Shown piece by piece: positions 54,700-64,000 of a DNA stretch of 64,000 bases. The DNA is from JAJFUE01 sp039683515. Its GTDB lineage: Bacteria; Sumerlaeota; Sumerlaeia; MVZB01. The notes below the pieces were generated by a model. It searched no databases. It was not told where the DNA came from and saw nothing but the letters and a program-made list of their open reading frames with translations. The position numbers and the translations under genes were made by a program. The number at the start of each line of letters is the position of its first letter. The first letter of the stretch is position 1. The stretch covers positions 61,033 to 125,032 of the forward strand of contig JBDKRG010000036.1 of assembly GCA_039683515.1 (NCBI GenBank), written 5' to 3'.

Positions 54700-55674
54700 C
54701 TATTTGAGGGCGGCCAGATCGGCGTCGACCATCATCTTGACGAGACCCTTGAAGTCGACCTTGGGCGCCCAGCCGAGCTTGGTGCGCGCCTTGGTCGCGT
54801 CGCCGAGCAGCAGGTCGACCTCGGCCGGCCGGAAGAACGCGGGGTCGCTCACGACGTAGTCCTGCCACTTGAGCCCGACGTAGGAGAAGGCCTCTTCCAG
54901 GAACTCGCGCACCGAGTGGGTCTCGCCCGTGGCGATCACGTAGTCGTCGGGCGCGTCCTGCTGGAGCATCATCCACATCGCCTCGACGAAGTCGCCGGCG
55001 AAGCCCCAGTCGCGCTTGGCGTCGAGGTTGCCGAGGGCGAGTTGGTTGCGGCGGCCGAGCTTGATCTCGGCGACGGCGCGCGTGATCTTGCGGGTGACGA
55101 AGTTCTCGCCGCGCCGCGGCGACTCGTGGTTGAACAGGATGCCCGAGCAGATGAACATGCCGTAGCTCTCGCGGTAGTTGACGGCGATGTGGTGCGCCGC
55201 GACCTTGGCGACGGCGTACGGCGAGCGCGGGTGGAACGGCGTCGTTTCCTTCTGGGGGGTCTCGACGACCTTGCCGAACATCTCGCTCGATGACGCCTGG
55301 TAGAACCTGGGCTGGATGCCGACCTCGCGCATCGCCTCGAGGAGGCGCAACGGGCCGATCCCCACGACGTCCATCGTGTATTCGGGGATGTCGAAGCTGA
55401 TCCGGACGTGGCTCTGCGCGCCGAGGTTGTAGACCTCGTCGGGCTGGATCGTGCGCATCAGCACGGCGAGCCGGCTGGCGTCGCCCAAATCGCCGTAGAC
55501 CAGGTGAAGCCGGTCGCGGTGCGGGCCGCAGCTCAGCGGGTCGATCCGCTGGCGCCCGAGCGAGCTGGTGCGCCGGACGATCCCGTAGACCTCGTAGCCC
55601 TTGTCGAGCAGGAACTCGGCCAGGTACGACCCGTCCTGCCCCGTGATCCCCGTAATGAGCGCCTTCTTCGCCAT
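54700..55674 (-). CDS. gmd: GDP-mannose 4,6-dehydratase
   Basis: The protein has 324 residues. The NADP motif is ITGITGQDGSYLAEFLLDKG, catalytic residues lie in SSSEMFG and SPYAVAKVAAH (Tyr-x3-Lys), and the substrate loop contains RRTSSLGRQRIDP. It converts GDP-mannose to GDP-4-keto-6-deoxymannose, precursor of rhamnose, fucose or related sugars for surface glycans. Start at MAKKALIT was chosen because the upstream extension is repeat DNA. Downstream is an RmlD-type reductase. Confidence 0.95.
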   Translation of the reverse strand: MAKKALITGITGQDGSYLAEFLLDKGYEVYGIVRRTSSLGRQRIDPLSCGPHRDRLHLVYGDLGDASRLAVLMRTIQPDEVYNLGAQSHVRISFDIPEYTMDVVGIGPLRLLEAMREVGIQPRFYQASSSEMFGKVVETPQKETTPFHPRSPYAVAKVAAHHIAVNYRESYGMFICSGILFNHESPRRGENFVTRKITRAVAEIKLGRRNQLALGNLDAKRDWGFAGDFVEAMWMMLQQDAPDDYVIATGETHSVREFLEEAFSYVGLKWQDYVVSDPAFFRPAEVDLLLGDATKARTKLGWAPKVDFKGLVKMMVDADLAALK

Positions 55675-55699
55675 GTGTAAACCTTTTCTGAAGATTTCT

Positions 55700-55745
55700 T
55701 CCGTTATTTCGTGCTCGTGCGCGTAATCGTAATCGAAAATCGAGG
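55700..55745 (-). repeat. ATTACG/AGCACG repeat element (locus K)
   Basis: Reverse copy (gctcgtgcgcgtaatcgtaa tcgaaaatcga) in the gmd leader. Confidence 0.72.
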
Positions 55746-55833
55746 CGCCACCGCGCCGCCACATTCTTTTAATCGTTTTAAGCGGGAATTGCAAGCAGGC
55801 CGGTTTCGCCGAACCGGCATCGGAACCGGCGCG

Positions 55834-56526
55834 CTATGATCGGCCATATCGCCGCCACAGCCGCCATCCGATTTCCACGGGCCAGAACCCCATCGGCTCC
55901 TGGCTGACCAGCGTGTGGCCCCAGCGCGCCGCCCCCTCGATCGTGACGGCATACATGCACCACAGCGTCCCGATCGGCCCGATCGCGCCGCCGTAAAAGC
56001 CCGCAAACAGGGGCGCGATCCCGCCCCATACCAGCCCGAGGCACAGGATGCACTGCACGAACGCCTCGATCCGGCTGGCGTCGCACGGGCTGAAGTTGTA
56101 GCGCTCGGCCAGCTCGTCCTGAATCCCCGAGGGGAGCCACCCGAGCGTCCACGCCCACAAAATGGCCTTCCGCGCCTGGCGGTGATCGCGATCCAGCAGC
56201 GCCCATTCGATTGTGTCGGCCCGGATCTCGCCCGACTCGAGCTCGAACACGCTCAGGCGCATCTCGTTGTCCGGCCACGGCGTCATCCGGTAAACCCAGC
56301 CGCTCGGCGTTTCCTCGGCCGAATCGATCCGGTAGAACCGGCCGCGGTAATGGATGCACGTCGGCACGCGCGGCCGCGAGATCCGGTCGATGACGTCGCC
56401 CAGTTCCTCGACCCACTTTTGCCGCTCGGCCGTCTGCACGACCAGCGCCCACGGCTCGCCGCCGCGTCCGGGCCGGATGCGCATCCCGCGAATCGAGTAA
56501 TCGGCGCTGATCTGCAAAGCTTCCAT
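55834..56526 (-). CDS. Hypothetical membrane protein
   Basis: The protein has about 230 residues and no recognised family. The N-terminal half is soluble (SIRGMRIRPGRGGEPWALVV, then VPTCIHYRGRFYRID). The C-terminal half has two or three membrane segments (near 150-195) in a Gly/Trp-rich area. The start at MEALQISAD is chosen; a start 12 codons upstream is possible. It lies downstream of another small membrane-protein gene in the same direction. Its function is unknown. Confidence 0.72.
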   Translation of the reverse strand: MEALQISADYSIRGMRIRPGRGGEPWALVVQTAERQKWVEELGDVIDRISRPRVPTCIHYRGRFYRIDSAEETPSGWVYRMTPWPDNEMRLSVFELESGEIRADTIEWALLDRDHRQARKAILWAWTLGWLPSGIQDELAERYNFSPCDASRIEAFVQCILCLGLVWGGIAPLFAGFYGGAIGPIGTLWCMYAVTIEGAARWGHTLVSQEPMGFWPVEIGWRLWRRYGRS

Positions 56527-56631
56527 GACAACCGACCCGGCATGCAGGCAAGGGTTCCCCACCCATAAAATGTATCGATCAAAACCATTCTGTAGTTGAG
56601 GACTATGTTCGCCCGTGCCGGCGCGCAGCCG

Positions 56632-57045
56632 TCATTGCCGGGCGCTGAGGATCTCTGCCGTCAGCGCCCCGGTCGGATCGGCGATGAGAAGGATGGCCAT
56701 GGCGATGACCAATATGGTCGCGTTGAATCCCATCCAGCCGAGCACCGCCGCGCCGTATGCCTTGCCGAAAGTGGTTTTGAAAATCAGCATCACGGCAAAC
56801 GCCTCCATGTGCAGCGCCAGGATGAACCCGGCCAGGTCGCCGGCATCGAACAGGAGCACCAACGCCGTCGGCACTATTGAGCCCAGCGACCCGAGGATCG
56901 TCGAATAAACCGCCCCCGAATATGAGCGCGACTCGATCTCGCACATCCTGGCGCCGAACAGCAGAAACGCGGCAGACAGCAAAACGGCTGCGACGATCGC
57001 CACGAGCGCGAGGATCATCCCGAATATATACCCGACCTGATACAT
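56632..57045 (-). CDS. Small polytopic membrane protein
   Basis: The protein has 137 residues with four hydrophobic segments (about 8-30, 46-66, 68-88 and 100-120) and few charged residues. No family was recognised. It lies 105 bp upstream of the gene at 55834-56526 and may be cotranscribed. Confidence 0.65.
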   Translation of the reverse strand: MYQVGYIFGMILALVAIVAAVLLSAAFLLFGARMCEIESRSYSGAVYSTILGSLGSIVPTALVLLFDAGDLAGFILALHMEAFAVMLIFKTTFGKAYGAAVLGWMGFNATILVIAMAILLIADPTGALTAEILSARQ

Positions 57046-57238
57046 GACGGCCTCCTCCAGGCACCATTCCGCCCACCATCGGCTTTATCGGCAAACCCGC
57101 CCGGAATCATAACAAACCGGTTCAGAATAAAAACTCCGCCCGCTCATCCGCGATCCGCTGAACTCTGCTTGCAAACCCCCGCTTTTCCGGCCAAGAATTG
57201 CGCGAACGGTCGGCAAATCGCAAGGATGGCCCGAATCC

Positions 57239-57691
57239 ATGGAAAACCTCGAGCAATTCCTCCGGTCGCGGCGCGAGGGACTCAAACCCTATGAGCTGTA
57301 TTCGAACGAGCAGATCTCGGCAGCCGAGCAGCGGCTGGGGGTCTCATTCCCCGACGACTTGAAAGTGGTTCTGCGGGAACTCGGCGGCGGCCACTATAGC
57401 AATTTCGAGTCTCTCGACGGCGAATACGGAATCGTCGGCGAGACGGAGCGATACCGCAGCCTCTTCAACCTGCCGCCCGAATACATCGTGCTGATCGAGG
57501 ACGGCGACGTGGGGATGACGCTCATCCACCTGCCGACCGGAACGACCTACTGGATCGGCCTCTACGACTATGAAGCGCTCATCGGCGGCCGACCCCTCCA
57601 CAACCCATACATCTACCCCCGCTACGGCGATCTCGTGGTCGAGCAAATCAAAAAGTATGAACAAGAGAAAGCCGGCGATAACGATGAATGA
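57239..57691 (+). CDS. SMI1/KNR4-family protein
   Basis: The protein has 150 residues. The N-terminal QISAAEQRLGVSFPDDLKVVLRELGGG pattern (in pieces near 25-50) is the SMI1/KNR4 signature, a fold often used in immunity proteins or small regulatory partners. No toxin gene is adjacent, so an immunity role is not supported here. Ordinary GC-rich codon use. Confidence 0.8.
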   Translation: MENLEQFLRSRREGLKPYELYSNEQISAAEQRLGVSFPDDLKVVLRELGGGHYSNFESLDGEYGIVGETERYRSLFNLPPEYIVLIEDGDVGMTLIHLPTGTTYWIGLYDYEALIGGRPLHNPYIYPRYGDLVVEQIKKYEQEKAGDNDE

Positions 57692-57711
57692 AGCCTTTGC
57701 TTCACGACCGA

Positions 57712-57744
57712 TCCTTAAGTCCTTTGGGTCCTTTAGGTCCTTTT
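57712..57744. repeat. 9-nt AAAGGACCT-type run
   Basis: ttaagtcctttgggtccttt and aggtcctttt, the reverse of runs at 14068-14090 and 46543-46571; the related tataggact form is at 53368. Confidence 0.7.
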
Positions 57745-57897
57745 GAAAGAATTCGGAATTTCGGTTCGGAGTTCAAACTTCAGTTTGCTCTCCGAAACAC
57801 ACTTCAAAGTTTGTTAAATTCCACATATACTTATCGCCCTTGCATGTGGTCTACTCGAACCGCCCGCAGGTGTTTAGTTCTCGCTCGAGGTTAGCCG

Positions 57898-58692
57898 ATG
57901 AAACTCGCATGCATTGCCTTATTGCTGATGGGATGCGCCAGCCTGCCGCCTTCTAACGATTTGAAAAAGCCGGGCTACATCCTTTCCTTCCATGATGAAT
58001 TCGAGGGGACGGCGCTTGACGCAAACAAGTGGAACGACTGCTGCATCGACTTCAAGAACGGCCCGGGGGTCGTCGGCAAGGATCCGTTCGCCTATGTGCC
58101 GGGCAACGTGAGTGTGTCGGGCGGATCCCTGCGCATCGCGTGCACCAGCGAGCCGATTACCTGCCCGAATGCGGGCGGGGGCGACTCGACCGTGCAGCAC
58201 CGGTCGGGCCAGGTGCAGACCAAAAACAAATTCAGCCAGAAATACGGCTGGTGGGAGGCGCGCATCAAGTTCCCGGCCGCCCAATCGCTGCTGCCGGGGT
58301 TCTGGCTCATGCCGCAGGCCGACAGCTGGTCAACCGGCACGGCCGAGGTCGACATCATGGAATACCACACGCGCTGGATGGCCAACCAGGTCTCGTCGGC
58401 ACTCTGGTGGGGCGGCTACGGCGCCGGTCGCCGCGGCGGCGCGCTCGGCTACAGCGACATCGAAGGCGCAAACGACTGGCACGTTTACGCGCTAAACTGG
58501 GAACCAAGCAAGCTGGAGATCTACGTCGATGGCAAGAAAACCCACACCCACACCGGTCCCGGCATCCCATCGGTCGACGAGATCGTCATCCTGAGCATGG
58601 CGATCGGGACATGGGGCAAACCCGTCATCGAAGCCGAGCTCCCAAGCAGCATGCTGGTCGATTATGTCAGGGTCTATCGGCGTTGTGATTAG
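57898..58692 (+). CDS. Lipoprotein glycoside hydrolase family 16
   Basis: The protein has 264 residues. The N-terminus carries a lipobox (LLLMGC, acylated Cys13). The GH16 catalytic motif EVDIME gives nucleophile Glu150, Asp152 and acid Glu155, with the flanking Trp-rich region KYGWWEARIKFP. It probably cleaves a beta-1,3/1,4-glucan, agarose or similar polymer at the cell surface. ATG 57898 follows a gaggttagccg site. There is no carbohydrate-binding module. Confidence 0.93.
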   Translation: MKLACIALLLMGCASLPPSNDLKKPGYILSFHDEFEGTALDANKWNDCCIDFKNGPGVVGKDPFAYVPGNVSVSGGSLRIACTSEPITCPNAGGGDSTVQHRSGQVQTKNKFSQKYGWWEARIKFPAAQSLLPGFWLMPQADSWSTGTAEVDIMEYHTRWMANQVSSALWWGGYGAGRRGGALGYSDIEGANDWHVYALNWEPSKLEIYVDGKKTHTHTGPGIPSVDEIVILSMAIGTWGKPVIEAELPSSMLVDYVRVYRRCD

Positions 58693-59101
58693 GATTTGGG
58701 TATTGAAATTATTGGCCCCAGCGGGGCCGGAATTTGGGGATGGTAATTGACAAAAACGGTATGTGAGTGGCCGGCGGGGGCGCCGGCCCCACATCGAAGA
58801 CGGCTATTCAGTATCGGACAGCTCAACGCACTGTGGCGCCGGCGCCCTCGCCGGCGATTCCTGTTGCCGGAAAACTTTTGCCACTCGCGCTTAAACGGAT
58901 TCACGCCGACAGCGGTTTTAGGACGGCCAGATAGAGGGTTGGTCCCTCGTCTTCGGGAATACGGTAGAATCCCATCGCGTCCAGATGGTGGACGGCCATC
59001 GCGGTGATGGTTTCTAACATTTTCCCGCCCGCGGCGGTCTTGTTGGCGAACGGTTTCGGGTATGACTTCCGAATCATACTGGCCGCACAGGTTGCATTAC
59101 G
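58693..59101. other. Intergenic region with palindromes and one weak minus-strand frame
   Basis: ggccccagcggggcc (58711-58725) and cggcgggggcgccgg near 58774 are GC hairpins. A minus-strand frame 58901-59077 (59 codons, MIRKSYPKPFAN...) has coding-like third positions near its 3' part, but no family is recognised and its leader overlaps the next gene. Confidence 0.4.
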
Positions 59102-60229
59102 ATGAGTTTGCCACAATCGATCCGCGCCCTCTGGCTTTCGCTGTTCATCGCGTTCGCCCCGAACTCGCGCGCGGCGGACGAGATCTCAATCCGAATCCTC
59201 GCCCAAGTGGACGGCGGCAAACCTTCCGTCCAATCGCTAGTTGAGACCACGCTTGGCAGCACCGTTCTCCTGCATGCCCTCATTCAATGCGGCCGCGGCG
59301 GCGACGCCGAATACTTTTCGGATTTCGCCGGCCGCGCCGATCTCGCCGGCCGCGATATCAATGTCAAAACATGGACGGGCGCACCCATCGCCTGGCGCTG
59401 GTATAAAGTCGAGCCGTTCATGATGCACACCGGACGCGGCCACGATCCGACGGTCCCGTCATTCCTCTGGTATACGAACGCCTACGTCCCCGGCTCGCCG
59501 AAAATGTCCCAGGGCTGGATCGGATTCGACACGATTCAATATGCCGAAAATGCGGTGACCACCGATTCCTGGTCAATCACCGCCGACGCCCACCCGACCG
59601 ACCGCCGTTACGATTTCGGCGGCGGCATGGGCGTGATGCGTTACAAGCTCGCCGCCCGGATCGATGGCAAACTCCATATGACGCCCGGCGCCGAGGCGAC
59701 GGATTATCTCGGCATCGAGCCGAAAGTTTTCCGCGTCGGCATTCGCCGCGATGACACGCTCCTCGGCCATGCGCTCGGTTTTTTCAATGTCCCCGGCATC
59801 TTCGGCAGCCACGACCTGCAGGTCGAGCGCCGCATCGGCGTCGATTGCGCGGACCTCATGGTCGGCGCATGGCGCAGTAAAACCGGCCAGAAAATGCCCT
59901 ACACGAACGTCAACGGCCTTATTGCCCAAATGAAGCCGGTCGGCGGCGTCTGGGATCTTACGCGCGAAGGCGGCCTCACCCCCGAAAAACCGAACGAGCA
60001 GCCGATCCATTGCGAGCCCGGCATGGTCGTCGTTTTTGATTACGCGGGAACGGTCCGCGATTACTACGATCACATTGGCATGCTCTACAACGTCGGGAAA
60101 GACGGCGTTCTCGACGCCCACGACCAGATGCTCCAGTGCGGCCCGACCGAGCCGCGCGTCAACAAAATCCTCACGCAAGGCGGCACGAAAGACCGGCCCA
60201 CCCGCGTGCGCGTCTACCGATGGAAGTAG
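59102..60229 (+). CDS. Secreted NlpC/P60-like or related papain-fold protein
   Basis: The protein has 375 residues with a signal peptide (hydrophobic 8-20, cleavage near SRAADE). The C-terminal part has GVDCADLMVGAW with Cys249 and YYDHIGMLYN with His324, the Cys-His layout of NlpC/P60-type or CHAP hydrolases. The N-terminal 230 residues are beta-rich and unrecognised. The function, perhaps peptidoglycan or protein hydrolysis, is inferred from these residues only. It follows the GH16 gene after 409 bp. Confidence 0.72.
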   Translation: MSLPQSIRALWLSLFIAFAPNSRAADEISIRILAQVDGGKPSVQSLVETTLGSTVLLHALIQCGRGGDAEYFSDFAGRADLAGRDINVKTWTGAPIAWRWYKVEPFMMHTGRGHDPTVPSFLWYTNAYVPGSPKMSQGWIGFDTIQYAENAVTTDSWSITADAHPTDRRYDFGGGMGVMRYKLAARIDGKLHMTPGAEATDYLGIEPKVFRVGIRRDDTLLGHALGFFNVPGIFGSHDLQVERRIGVDCADLMVGAWRSKTGQKMPYTNVNGLIAQMKPVGGVWDLTREGGLTPEKPNEQPIHCEPGMVVVFDYAGTVRDYYDHIGMLYNVGKDGVLDAHDQMLQCGPTEPRVNKILTQGGTKDRPTRVRVYRWK

Positions 60230-60356
60230 GTCGCCTCGATTCGGCGACGCGCAGCTTTCGTTTTTAGATTCCGGAGTCGGGTCGTAGACCCGACCTACCT
60301 TCCCTCTTCAATCCACTACCGCGTTGTGGTAAAAGCTATCCCTCTGGAGCCTTGCC

Positions 60357-62225
60357 ATGCAGCCGGCCAACCCGATCGAATTCGCACAGCAGCTCAAGGA
60401 CCTGGTCCGCATCGACCAGGTCGTCGGCGAATACGTCCACGACCTCGCGCGCGCCGGCACGGGGTTCAAGGCCTGCTGCCCGTTCCACAACGAAAAAACC
60501 CCCTCCTTCCACGTCCACCCCGAACGCGGCTTCTATCACTGCTTCGGCTGCGGCGCCACCGGCGACGTCATCAAGTTCGTCCAGGAGATCGAAAAAGTCG
60601 ACTTCATGATGGCGCTCGAGCTGATCGCGCGGCGGGCCGGCGTCACCATGCCGGCGTTTTCGTCGACCGGCACGCGCACGGAGGAGCACGACAAGCAGCT
60701 CGAGGACCTGCGCCGCCTCTGCGCCTGGGCCGAGGAATACTTCATCGAGCAACTCCACGAGCACCCGCGCGGCAAGCTCGGCCGGCAGTACTTCCACAAG
60801 CGCGGCCTTTCGGACGACGAGATCCGCAAATACCGGCTCGGCTACGCGCCCGATGGCTTCGAGACGCTCATCACGGCGGCGGGCAAGCGCGGCTGGAGCC
60901 CGGAGTTGGTCGTCCTGGCCGGCCTCGCCAGCCGCCGCGACAACGGCTCGTTCGTCGACCGCTTCCGCGACCGCGTCATGTTCCCGATCGCCGACCGGAT
61001 GGGGCAAGTCGTCGCCTTCGGCGGCCGGATCATCGAGCCCAAGGAGGACGCCCCCAAGTACATCAACTCGGCCGAGACCCCCCTCTTCCACAAATCGAGC
61101 CTCCTCTACGGCGTTTTCGCGGCGCGCGAGGCGATCAAGACCGAGGGGCGCGTCATCCTCCTCGAAGGCTACATGGACTGGATGTCCCTCCACCGGCGCG
61201 GGATCTGCAACGGGCTGGCCGGGATGGGGACCGCCCTGACCGAGGAGCAGGTCCGGCTCATCCACCGGCTGGCGAGTAAAGTGACTCTGCTTTACGACGC
61301 CGACGCCGCCGGCCAGAAGGCCGCCTTCCGCGGCACGGAGATGCTCCTGCGCCAAGGGATCGAGGTTTCCACCGTCCTGCTCCCCGAGGGAGAAGACCCC
61401 GACTCGTTCCTGGAGTCGCAGGGGACGGCGGCCATGCGCGAGCGGCTGGCGCAGGCGACGCCGGCGATCGACCATTTTACCGAGCTGATCGCCAAGAGCG
61501 TCAATTTGTCGCGCCCCGAGGGCCAAGCCGATGCTGTCGGCCGCCTGGCGCCGATCATTCTGGCGATTCAGGACCCGGCGCTGCGGGACGGTTACATCGC
61601 CCGGACGGCCGGCCGGCTGGGCCTGAGGGCCGATACGGTGGCTCAGGCGCTCGTCCGGCGCCGCCCGCGGCCGCTCAGCCGGCCGAGCGAGCCGGAAATC
61701 GAGGAGCCACAAGCCCCCGCCTCCGAAACGGCCTCCCGCTCGGAACAAAACTTGCTTTATCTTTTGATGAACGCGAAGGAGCCGTGGGACTGGCTCGGCC
61801 AGATCAACCCCGAGTGGTTCGGATCCCAGGAGTTACGCGCCCTATACGATACTTTTTACCGTGCCTGGATGGACGTCCGTGAAGGAGCGGAACCACCCAT
61901 TGATCCATTCGCCCTTTGTGCCGATGAAGCCCAGAGGCAATGGCTGAGCCGGATCCTGTGCCTGCCGATGCGCCATTTTGGCGGCGAGATCGGCCGCTCC
62001 GCGGACCAAGCCGCGCAAACAGCGGAAGCCCTGCAATATCAATTGCATAGGCTGCAAAAAGAGTGGTCCCGGCGGCAGGATCGCCAGTTGCGCGAGGACC
62101 TGCAAATCGTCCTTTCGCAAAATCCGGTCGGTCAGGGTCAGCTGGCTTCGATCGACAAATTACATAAAGAGGCGATCGAGAGGCATGAAACATTTCTGGG
62201 GCGGCTCGGTCAAAATAAGGGCTAA
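60357..62225 (+). CDS. dnaG: DNA primase DnaG
   Basis: The protein has 622 residues. The CHC2 zinc finger is C41-H44-C62-C65 (CPFHNEKTPSF ... HCFGCG). The TOPRIM domain has LLEGYMD near 266-272 and YDADAAG near 314-320. The C-terminal helicase-binding region is present. It makes RNA primers at the replication fork. rpoD follows after 183 bp, as in the rpsU-dnaG-rpoD operon, but rpsU is not upstream here. Confidence 0.97.
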   Translation: MQPANPIEFAQQLKDLVRIDQVVGEYVHDLARAGTGFKACCPFHNEKTPSFHVHPERGFYHCFGCGATGDVIKFVQEIEKVDFMMALELIARRAGVTMPAFSSTGTRTEEHDKQLEDLRRLCAWAEEYFIEQLHEHPRGKLGRQYFHKRGLSDDEIRKYRLGYAPDGFETLITAAGKRGWSPELVVLAGLASRRDNGSFVDRFRDRVMFPIADRMGQVVAFGGRIIEPKEDAPKYINSAETPLFHKSSLLYGVFAAREAIKTEGRVILLEGYMDWMSLHRRGICNGLAGMGTALTEEQVRLIHRLASKVTLLYDADAAGQKAAFRGTEMLLRQGIEVSTVLLPEGEDPDSFLESQGTAAMRERLAQATPAIDHFTELIAKSVNLSRPEGQADAVGRLAPIILAIQDPALRDGYIARTAGRLGLRADTVAQALVRRRPRPLSRPSEPEIEEPQAPASETASRSEQNLLYLLMNAKEPWDWLGQINPEWFGSQELRALYDTFYRAWMDVREGAEPPIDPFALCADEAQRQWLSRILCLPMRHFGGEIGRSADQAAQTAEALQYQLHRLQKEWSRRQDRQLREDLQIVLSQNPVGQGQLASIDKLHKEAIERHETFLGRLGQNKG

Positions 62226-62306
62226 CTTTCCACCCCCCTCGCACGTCCCATTAGTCAGGGAAACCCTGAAAGATCGCGAGGGCCGAACGTAAGCCTTGAA
62301 ATTTGA

Positions 62307-62336
62307 TTGCGTTTCGATTGACGATTTTTCTAAAAT
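62307..62336 (+). promoter_or_regulatory. Candidate rpoD promoter
   Basis: TTGCGT (62307-62312) and TAAAAT (62331-62336) are 18 nt apart, in the AT-rich end of the dnaG-rpoD gap. A ttagtcagggaaaccctgaa hairpin (near 62252) precedes it and may end dnaG transcripts. Confidence 0.4.
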
Positions 62337-62408
62337 CTTTTGTTTATGCCTGCGGGAACACTCCGGTGGGTCCGCAACGATTTTGAAACAAGGATGAGGA
62401 ATCATCAC

Positions 62409-64000
<1,592 letters not shown>

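Noticed and set aside
58901..59077. Small minus-strand gene of 59 codons
   Set aside because: Third-position bias is suggestive, but there is no family, no clear ribosome site and no independent support; kept only as a remark in the intergenic entry.

Overview
The window is about 64 kb of GC-rich DNA (coding regions strongly GC at third positions) from a Gram-negative-type bacterium. It carries LptA/OstA-like repeats, O-antigen/GDP-sugar genes, a lipoprotein, an RseP protease and multihaem cytochrome. Dockerin/FG-GAP proteins, a DUF4861 protein, type III PKS, HppA and very abundant short intergenic repeats would fit a poorly cultivated lineage of the PVC/Sumerlaeota/Hydrogenedentota kind. That placement is inference; no rRNA or tRNA was recognised. 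Both window ends cut genes: an ABC permease at the left and rpoD at the right.

Layout. 1-0.74 kb: truncated MacB/FtsX-type permease. 1.3-5.5 kb: a tightly packed minus-strand operon of glycosyltransferase, methyltransferase, FAD oxidoreductase and type III polyketide synthase, probably making a modified alkylresorcinol/pyrone-like lipid. 5.8-10.1 kb: membrane glycosyltransferase-like protein, divergent multihaem cytochrome, O-antigen ligase. 10.5-13.5 kb: obgE, methyltransferase, proB. 14.4-16.5 kb: secreted DUF4861 protein and a DUF4288-like protein. 17-20.4 kb: methyltransferase, rseP, dxr. 20.7-22.3 kb: ExuT-like MFS transporter. 22.4-26.9 kb: a two-component system (histidine kinase, sigma54-type regulator, methyltransferase) split by a REP-associated transposase and a seven-unit 76-bp repeat array. 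27.7-31.2 kb: blaI-type repressor plus a giant M56 sensor protease fused to LptA-like repeats, behind BlaI-type operators. 31.5-36 kb: deacetylase, XRE regulator, ogt, thpR, metallophosphoesterase. 36.1-38.5 kb: MoxR/DUF58 pair. 38.7-44 kb: a 1753-residue secreted protein with two protease domains. 44-48 kb: two glycosyltransferases and an unknown protein. 48.4-53.4 kb: unknown membrane protein, dprA, hppA. 53.7-55.7 kb: RmlD-like reductase and gmd. 55.8-57.7 kb: small membrane proteins and SMI1/KNR4. 57.9-60.2 kb: GH16 lipoprotein and a probable NlpC/P60-like secreted protein. 60.4-64 kb: dnaG and rpoD.

The most distinctive property is the intergenic space. It is filled with several families of short modular repeats: ATTACG/AGCACG hexamers, GGACTCA and GATGAAT heptamers, 9-nt AAAGGACCT runs, REP-like palindromes, a 158-bp paired element and large inverted repeats. 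Several sit directly before start codons or at gene 3' ends, and one heptamer run lies inside a coding sequence. A RAYT-type transposase lies next to the largest array, which suggests a link between the enzyme and at least the palindromic family.
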